Assembly (NCBI GenBank): GCA_011523195.1
Contig: WTHH01000014.1
Coordinates: 1-6,123 of the forward strand
Origin: Verrucomicrobiales bacterium
GTDB taxonomy: Bacteria > Verrucomicrobiota > Verrucomicrobiia > Limisphaerales > UBA1096
Length of the DNA stretch: 6,123 nt
Direction: 5' to 3'
The notes under the pieces were generated by a model. That model ran no database searches. It worked only from the letters and a program-made list of their open reading frames with translations, and was not told the origin of the DNA. Of this stretch, positions 1 through 3,484 are shown one piece after another. Position 1 is the first letter of the stretch. Every line of letters starts with the position of its first letter. The translations under genes and the position numbers were made by a program.

Positions 1-1
1 T

Positions 2-1966
2 ATCGCCAAGGGGGACGACTTCTCGATTCAAGTCGGCGAAAACGGTTCGATCCACACAAGCCAAAACCTCGTGCAATGGTTCCCGCGCGAGAGCGGCACG
101 GACGTCACGCTGCGAGCGGTGACTTTTTTCAAGGACCTGGCGATCGTGGCCGGGGACGACGGCGTGCTGCTGCACAGCGGGGATGAAGAGTCATTCGCAC
201 CGGCGGAGTTGAACACCGCGACCAGCAAGACTTTCCGCGCACTGGCCGCCTCGAGTCGAACGATCGTGGCCGCCGGGGACGATGGCACGATCTACACTAG
301 CTCGGATGGCCGTTCGTGGAGCAAGCGTTCGTTTCTTTACAACAACAACATCCACGCCGTGGCCTGGACCGGCCGATACTTTGTCGTGGTGGGTGAGAAC
401 GGACTGGTGGCCACGAGCAACAACGGCTCGTCCTGGAACAAGCGTCAAAGCCGAACCACCCGCGACCTGAACGCGCTGGCCTATGTTAACAAACGACTCT
501 GGGCAGTTGGCGAGCTTGGCACAGTGTTATTAAGCTACAACGACGGTTTTTCCTGGCTGGCCGCGCGCTCCGGCACGAACAAGAATCTCAACACGGTCAC
601 TGGTACTGCGAACGAAGTCATCGTTGCCGGAGAAAACGTCGTGCGAAAGGGCGTGCTTGGGTTTTTCATGTACTGGGTGGATGTGCTGGAAAAGGACGAG
701 GGCAGCAACCCCGCGCCGCCGCCGGACTGGACCTACTTTTGCTCGCTGGAGACGGATGACAAATACCTGCTCGGTGGCCGGACTGGGATGCTTGTTGACA
801 GTGTCCGCGATGAGGAGGACGACGCGTACCTGTACTGGTTCAGCGCCGACGATTCGGTGCGAAACTGGCTATGGGACATCAACCGCGCGGACGACCTACT
901 GGTGACGGTTGGCGACCGTGCCACGGTGTTGACCAGCCGCGACGGCGCCGCGTGGAACATCGAGGTCGTGCCGGAATCGATGACCGATGCCATCCTGCTC
1001 GGCGTGGGCGGCAACACCAACATGCTCGTCTCTGTCGGTAACCGTGGCCATCTGATGACGAGCCACAATTCGTGGACCAACGTGGTCACTCAAAACCAAC
1101 AGGGTAAGTCGGTGACCAATCGGGTGAATACGCTCGGTATCTTTTGGAATGCCGTCGAACCGGCACTGACTGAGAACGACCTTCAGGGTGTAACGGTGCT
1201 CAACGACACATGGGTCGTCACCGGTGGCAAGGGTACTGTGTTGACCACTAAGGACGGCAAAAAGTGGGCCAAATACCAGGCGCCGACCTCCGGCATCCTC
1301 ACCAGCGTCGAGGCGTTTGCGGAACAATTCGTGGCGGTCGGCGAGCATGGCGTGATCATGACGTCACCGGACGGGGCCGAGTGGAAGCGGCAAACCTCAG
1401 GCACGGAGCAGTGGATTTACCGGGTGCGCGCGATTGGTGATCAACTGGTGGCCGTGGGCCAGACCGGCACCATCCTCACCAGCGCCGATGGCGAGACGTG
1501 GGTCAGACGGGACAGCGGCACCAGCCAGTGGCTTAATGACGTGACTCGCGTGGACGACATGTGGTTCGTGGTGGGCGCCAATGGGACAGTCTTGGCCAGT
1601 CCCGATCTTGAGAGTTGGCAGTCCAAGGGAGTCATTACCGGGCTTTCATTGTATGGGGCGCTGGAAAGCGAAGGTCAGTTGCTTAGTGTGGGGCTTGAGG
1701 GAATCATCCTGCGCAAACAGGTTGTGCCCCGCAGCACGCCGATCCTGATCCGCTGGGATCGCTCGGCGGGGGACGGCGGCGGGTTCAACAATCAATTCGT
1801 GTTCCGCGGATTTCCGGGGCAACGCTTCACGCTGGATCGTAGCCCGGACTTGAAGCAGTGGGAAATCGGCCCGAAGCTGGAATTGATCGACGGCGCCGGC
1901 GTGCTTGAGTACTCCAACACCACCAAGGCACCACAGGAATTTTATCGGGCGCGGTTGATCCGCTGA
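2..1966 (+). CDS. Propeller-repeat protein (YCF48/BNR-like) with C-terminal verrucomicrobial module, 5'-truncated
   Basis: The frame is open from base 2, and the residues before the first possible start (GTG at 71) already form a repeat (VGENGSIHTS), so the gene starts upstream of the window; 654 residues are visible. At least 14 repeats of the type VGxxGTIxTSxDGxxWxxRxSGT can be seen. Their VG/AG glycines lie near residues 12, 51, 92, 131, 170, 210, 258, 304, 346, 408, 447, 486, 525 and 564, mostly 39 residues apart. This matches YCF48/BNR-like beta-propeller blades, and 14 blades would suit two seven-bladed propellers (inference). The middle copies (about 210-350) are degenerate. Residues 577-654 form a separate module with DRSPDLKQW and a terminal FYRAR, a tail I associate with exported Verrucomicrobia proteins. 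No catalytic residues are recognisable. Role unknown; a binding or surface protein is likely. The stop directly abuts that of the convergent isomerase gene. Confidence 0.88.
   Translation: MAKGDDFSIQVGENGSIHTSQNLVQWFPRESGTDVTLRAVTFFKDLAIVAGDDGVLLHSGDEESFAPAELNTATSKTFRALAASSRTIVAAGDDGTIYTSSDGRSWSKRSFLYNNNIHAVAWTGRYFVVVGENGLVATSNNGSSWNKRQSRTTRDLNALAYVNKRLWAVGELGTVLLSYNDGFSWLAARSGTNKNLNTVTGTANEVIVAGENVVRKGVLGFFMYWVDVLEKDEGSNPAPPPDWTYFCSLETDDKYLLGGRTGMLVDSVRDEEDDAYLYWFSADDSVRNWLWDINRADDLLVTVGDRATVLTSRDGAAWNIEVVPESMTDAILLGVGGNTNMLVSVGNRGHLMTSHNSWTNVVTQNQQGKSVTNRVNTLGIFWNAVEPALTENDLQGVTVLNDTWVVTGGKGTVLTTKDGKKWAKYQAPTSGILTSVEAFAEQFVAVGEHGVIMTSPDGAEWKRQTSGTEQWIYRVRAIGDQLVAVGQTGTILTSADGETWVRRDSGTSQWLNDVTRVDDMWFVVGANGTVLASPDLESWQSKGVITGLSLYGALESEGQLLSVGLEGIILRKQVVPRSTPILIRWDRSAGDGGGFNNQFVFRGFPGQRFTLDRSPDLKQWEIGPKLELIDGAGVLEYSNTTKAPQEFYRARLIR
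141..286 (+). repeat. Near-identical DNA repeat in two consecutive propeller blades
   Basis: CGATCGTGGCCG followed by GGGACGA(C/T)GGC occurs at 141-163 and again at 261-286. The second copy carries one extra CCG triplet. The copies encode the equivalent part of adjacent blades (IVAGDDG and IVAAGDDG). DNA-level identity beyond what the protein motif requires suggests blade duplication or gene conversion. Confidence 0.5.
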
Positions 1967-1969
1967 TCA
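1964..1969. other. Abutting convergent stop codons in palindrome TGATCA
   Basis: TGA at 1964-1966 ends the propeller gene on the plus strand. TCA at 1967-1969 is the TGA stop of the isomerase gene on the minus strand. There is no spacer, so neither gene can have a terminator before the other gene's coding sequence begins, and I see no strong hairpin with a T-run nearby. Confidence 0.9.
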
Positions 1970-3307
1970 GTCACCGGGCTCGACGTTTTTGATCAGGATT
2001 TCCATGATCACGACCGAGTGCGCCGGGACGCGCGCGTTGTAGTGCCCCCCCTTGCCGTATGCCAGTTCCGGCGGCATGTAGAGCACAGCGTGCCCGTCCT
2101 TTTTCATGAGATTGACTCCCTCCGCTACGCCGGGGAGTACCTTGCCCAACTCGCTTACCGCGAGCCTGAGCGGCGCCGGGCGCGGGTTGACTGAGTCCGC
2201 GAATATCCGGCCAAACGCGCCCACCTCAGTTACCAGTTCCGCGATGAAGTGAAACGTGACGATGTCGGTCGCCTTGATCGGTTCGCCTTCGCCGGCCTTG
2301 AGTTCCTCGTAAATCAACCCGGAGTCTGTCGGTTCGATTTTGAGTTTCTTCTGAATCTCCGTCATCTGCCTCGCCGCGTTGTCGCGCAGCATTTCGTCGA
2401 TGGCCTCCTCGGTGGCCTTGAACGCCTTGGCCTTTTCGCTCTGCCGGATGATTTCGATGCGCTCAATTCTCACCTCCTCGACCGGCTTGTTGGCTTCGCC
2501 GGTGCGAACGCCGGCAATCTTGTCGATCACGTCCAGCCCCTCGACCACCTTGCCGAACACCGAGTGGTTGCCGGCGCGGGTGTCGCTGAAATCCAGCCAT
2601 GGCGTCGCGGCGTGTGTGATGAAAAACTGGCTGCCGTTCGTATGCTCACCGGAGTTGGCCATAGAGAGGACGCCCGGCCCGTCGTGCTTGAGGTCGGGAT
2701 GAAACTGGTCCGGCAGCCAGTAGCTGGGGTTGCCGGTGCCGTTGCCTAGAGGGCAGCCGCCCTGGATCATGAAGTCCTTGATCACGCGATGAAAAATCAG
2801 CCCGTCGTAGTACGGCTCGCCCTCGGGATCGACCGGCTCCTTCGTGTTGTCCTTGTTGTAAAACTTGGTGCCCTTCGCGAGGCCGACAAAGTTGGCAACG
2901 ATGATCGGCACTTTTTCATATTCGAGCCGGGCCGTCATCGTTCCAAGGCTGGTAGTGATCTTCGCGTAAAGCCCATCGGCCAGGACATTACCTGGGGCGT
3001 TGACTTTGACCCGGAAAAAGTAGGGCGCCGCGGCAACGGGCAGATTGTGTTCCCAGTCGACCGGCCCTTCACCGGCTGTCACTTGGCCAAGCGCAGCCCA
3101 TGCCTTGAGATCGCTTGAACCCTGGACATCCAGCACTGAGCCGTTCCCGGCATCGCTGATGCGGAGGGAGACAGACTGCAGGGTTGCGTCGCCGGGGACC
3201 GGCTTGATCCCGATTAGGTCGAGCCGGGTCTCGTCCGCTTGGCCAAGCGCGACGTTGGCCCATAGGGCAAGTATCAGTGCGGACAGGACTCCGAAAAACG
3301 GTTTCAT
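1967..3307 (-). CDS. Secreted dual-domain peptidyl-prolyl cis-trans isomerase (cyclophilin + FKBP)
   Basis: A 446-residue protein that should speed proline isomerisation during folding of exported proteins. The ATG at 3307 is chosen because it begins a signal peptide (MKPFFGVLSALILALWANVALG, cut probably after G22). The frame stays open upstream to a GTG at 3469, but that would bury the signal. Residues 27-102 form a small module (SSDLKAW ... YFFRVKV) resembling the C-terminus of the convergent neighbour. Residues 112-288 are a cyclophilin domain with the catalytic motif FHRVIKDFMIQGG (R174, F179, Q182), MANSGEHTNGSQFFIT (216-231) and W237 and H248, matching human CypA R55, F60, Q63, Q111, F113, W121 and H126. 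It has insertions near 148-165 and 240-247. A charged, probably helical linker (289-325) leads to an FKBP domain (about 330-443) with PPELAYGKGG. There Tyr26, Trp59 and Phe99 of FKBP12 are replaced by F354, V394 and I434, so activity of this half is doubtful. No clear Shine-Dalgarno sequence. Confidence 0.93.
   Translation of the reverse strand: MKPFFGVLSALILALWANVALGQADETRLDLIGIKPVPGDATLQSVSLRISDAGNGSVLDVQGSSDLKAWAALGQVTAGEGPVDWEHNLPVAAAPYFFRVKVNAPGNVLADGLYAKITTSLGTMTARLEYEKVPIIVANFVGLAKGTKFYNKDNTKEPVDPEGEPYYDGLIFHRVIKDFMIQGGCPLGNGTGNPSYWLPDQFHPDLKHDGPGVLSMANSGEHTNGSQFFITHAATPWLDFSDTRAGNHSVFGKVVEGLDVIDKIAGVRTGEANKPVEEVRIERIEIIRQSEKAKAFKATEEAIDEMLRDNAARQMTEIQKKLKIEPTDSGLIYEELKAGEGEPIKATDIVTFHFIAELVTEVGAFGRIFADSVNPRPAPLRLAVSELGKVLPGVAEGVNLMKKDGHAVLYMPPELAYGKGGHYNARVPAHSVVIMEILIKNVEPGD
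3082..3091. repeat. Palindrome CTTGGCCAAG, copy 1
   Basis: A perfect 10-bp palindrome within the isomerase gene, read there as Leu-Gly-Gln in frame CTT GGC CAA. It is directly followed by CGC, completing the recurring word GGCCAAGCGC at 3085-3094. Confidence 0.7.
3235..3256. repeat. Direct repeat, copy 1 (inside isomerase signal-peptide codons)
   Basis: A 22-base stretch that matches 3365-3386 at 20 positions, with the last 16 bases (GGCCAAGCGCGACGTT) identical. This copy encodes the end of the isomerase signal peptide (NVALGQA on the minus strand). Confidence 0.75.
3238..3247. repeat. Palindrome CTTGGCCAAG, copy 2
   Basis: The second copy lies in the isomerase signal-peptide codons and again reads Leu-Gly-Gln. 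It overlaps direct-repeat copy 1 and the word GGCCAAGCGC at 3241-3250. Confidence 0.7.
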
Positions 3308-3325
3308 CACGTTTCTAGGCGGAGT

Positions 3326-3352
3326 GTCGCGGCTGCCGGGCGCGGACGCGAC
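3326..3352 (-). promoter_or_regulatory. GC-rich hairpin in the putative isomerase 5' leader
   Basis: GTCGCG at 3326-3331 and CGCGAC at 3347-3352 form a perfect 6-bp inverted repeat. After one mismatch, four more pairs (one G-U type) can form between 3333-3336 and 3342-3345, leaving a five-base loop. It ends 18 bases before the isomerase start codon. No T-run follows, so it does not look like a terminator; it could affect translation or mRNA stability. Confidence 0.35.
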
Positions 3353-3364
3353 CTCTTTCGGCCC

Positions 3365-3386
3365 CCGCCCGGCCAAGCGCGACGTT
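3365..3386. repeat. Direct repeat, copy 2 (intergenic)
   Basis: This is the second copy of the 22-base repeat, exactly 130 bases from the first and outside any gene I accept. Its right end overlaps the candidate TATAAC box at 3384-3389. Flanking bases outside the repeat show no similarity to those around copy 1. Confidence 0.75.
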
Positions 3387-3389
3387 ATA
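3384..3389 (-). promoter_or_regulatory. Candidate -10 box (TATAAC) for the isomerase gene
   Basis: Read on the minus strand the sequence is TATAAC, matching five of six bases of the sigma-70 -10 consensus. It lies 76 bases upstream of the ATG codon, implying a 5' leader of roughly 65-70 bases. No good TTGACA-like -35 box is present 16-18 bases further upstream, so this is tentative. Confidence 0.3.
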
Positions 3390-3484
3390 CCTCTGATTTT
3401 TGATTGCTGTTTGGCCACCTGTCGGTAGCATGTGCGGAGCCGCCCGAGAACCCCCAGCCGGATTGTCACTTGGCCTGTACTGAC

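Larger units (their letters stand above)
3308..3484. promoter_or_regulatory. Divergent intergenic region between the isomerase and the DUF6807 fusion gene
   Basis: These 177 bases separate two ATG codons that point away from each other, so promoters for both genes should lie here. Neither start has a GGAGG-like site in the preceding 15 bases, which is common in PVC bacteria. On the plus strand only a weak match is visible (TTGCTG, 16 bases, TAGCAT around 3404-3431). On the minus strand there is a better -10 candidate, listed separately. The part next to the isomerase gene is GC-rich and can fold. One copy of a direct repeat also lies here. Confidence 0.6.

Noticed and set aside
1957..2009. 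Four GATC sites within 53 bases, considered as a methylation or replication-origin signal.
   Set aside because: All lie in codons, with no DnaA boxes or AT-rich region nearby; not enough for an origin call.
2249..2749. A 166-codon plus-strand frame opposite the cyclophilin domain.
   Set aside because: It is the complement of the catalytic-motif region of the isomerase; the product has no recognisable motif.
3308..3469. Extension of the isomerase to a GTG at 3469, adding 54 residues.
   Set aside because: It would place a charged Arg-rich stretch ahead of a good signal peptide and use up nearly all of the divergent promoter region.
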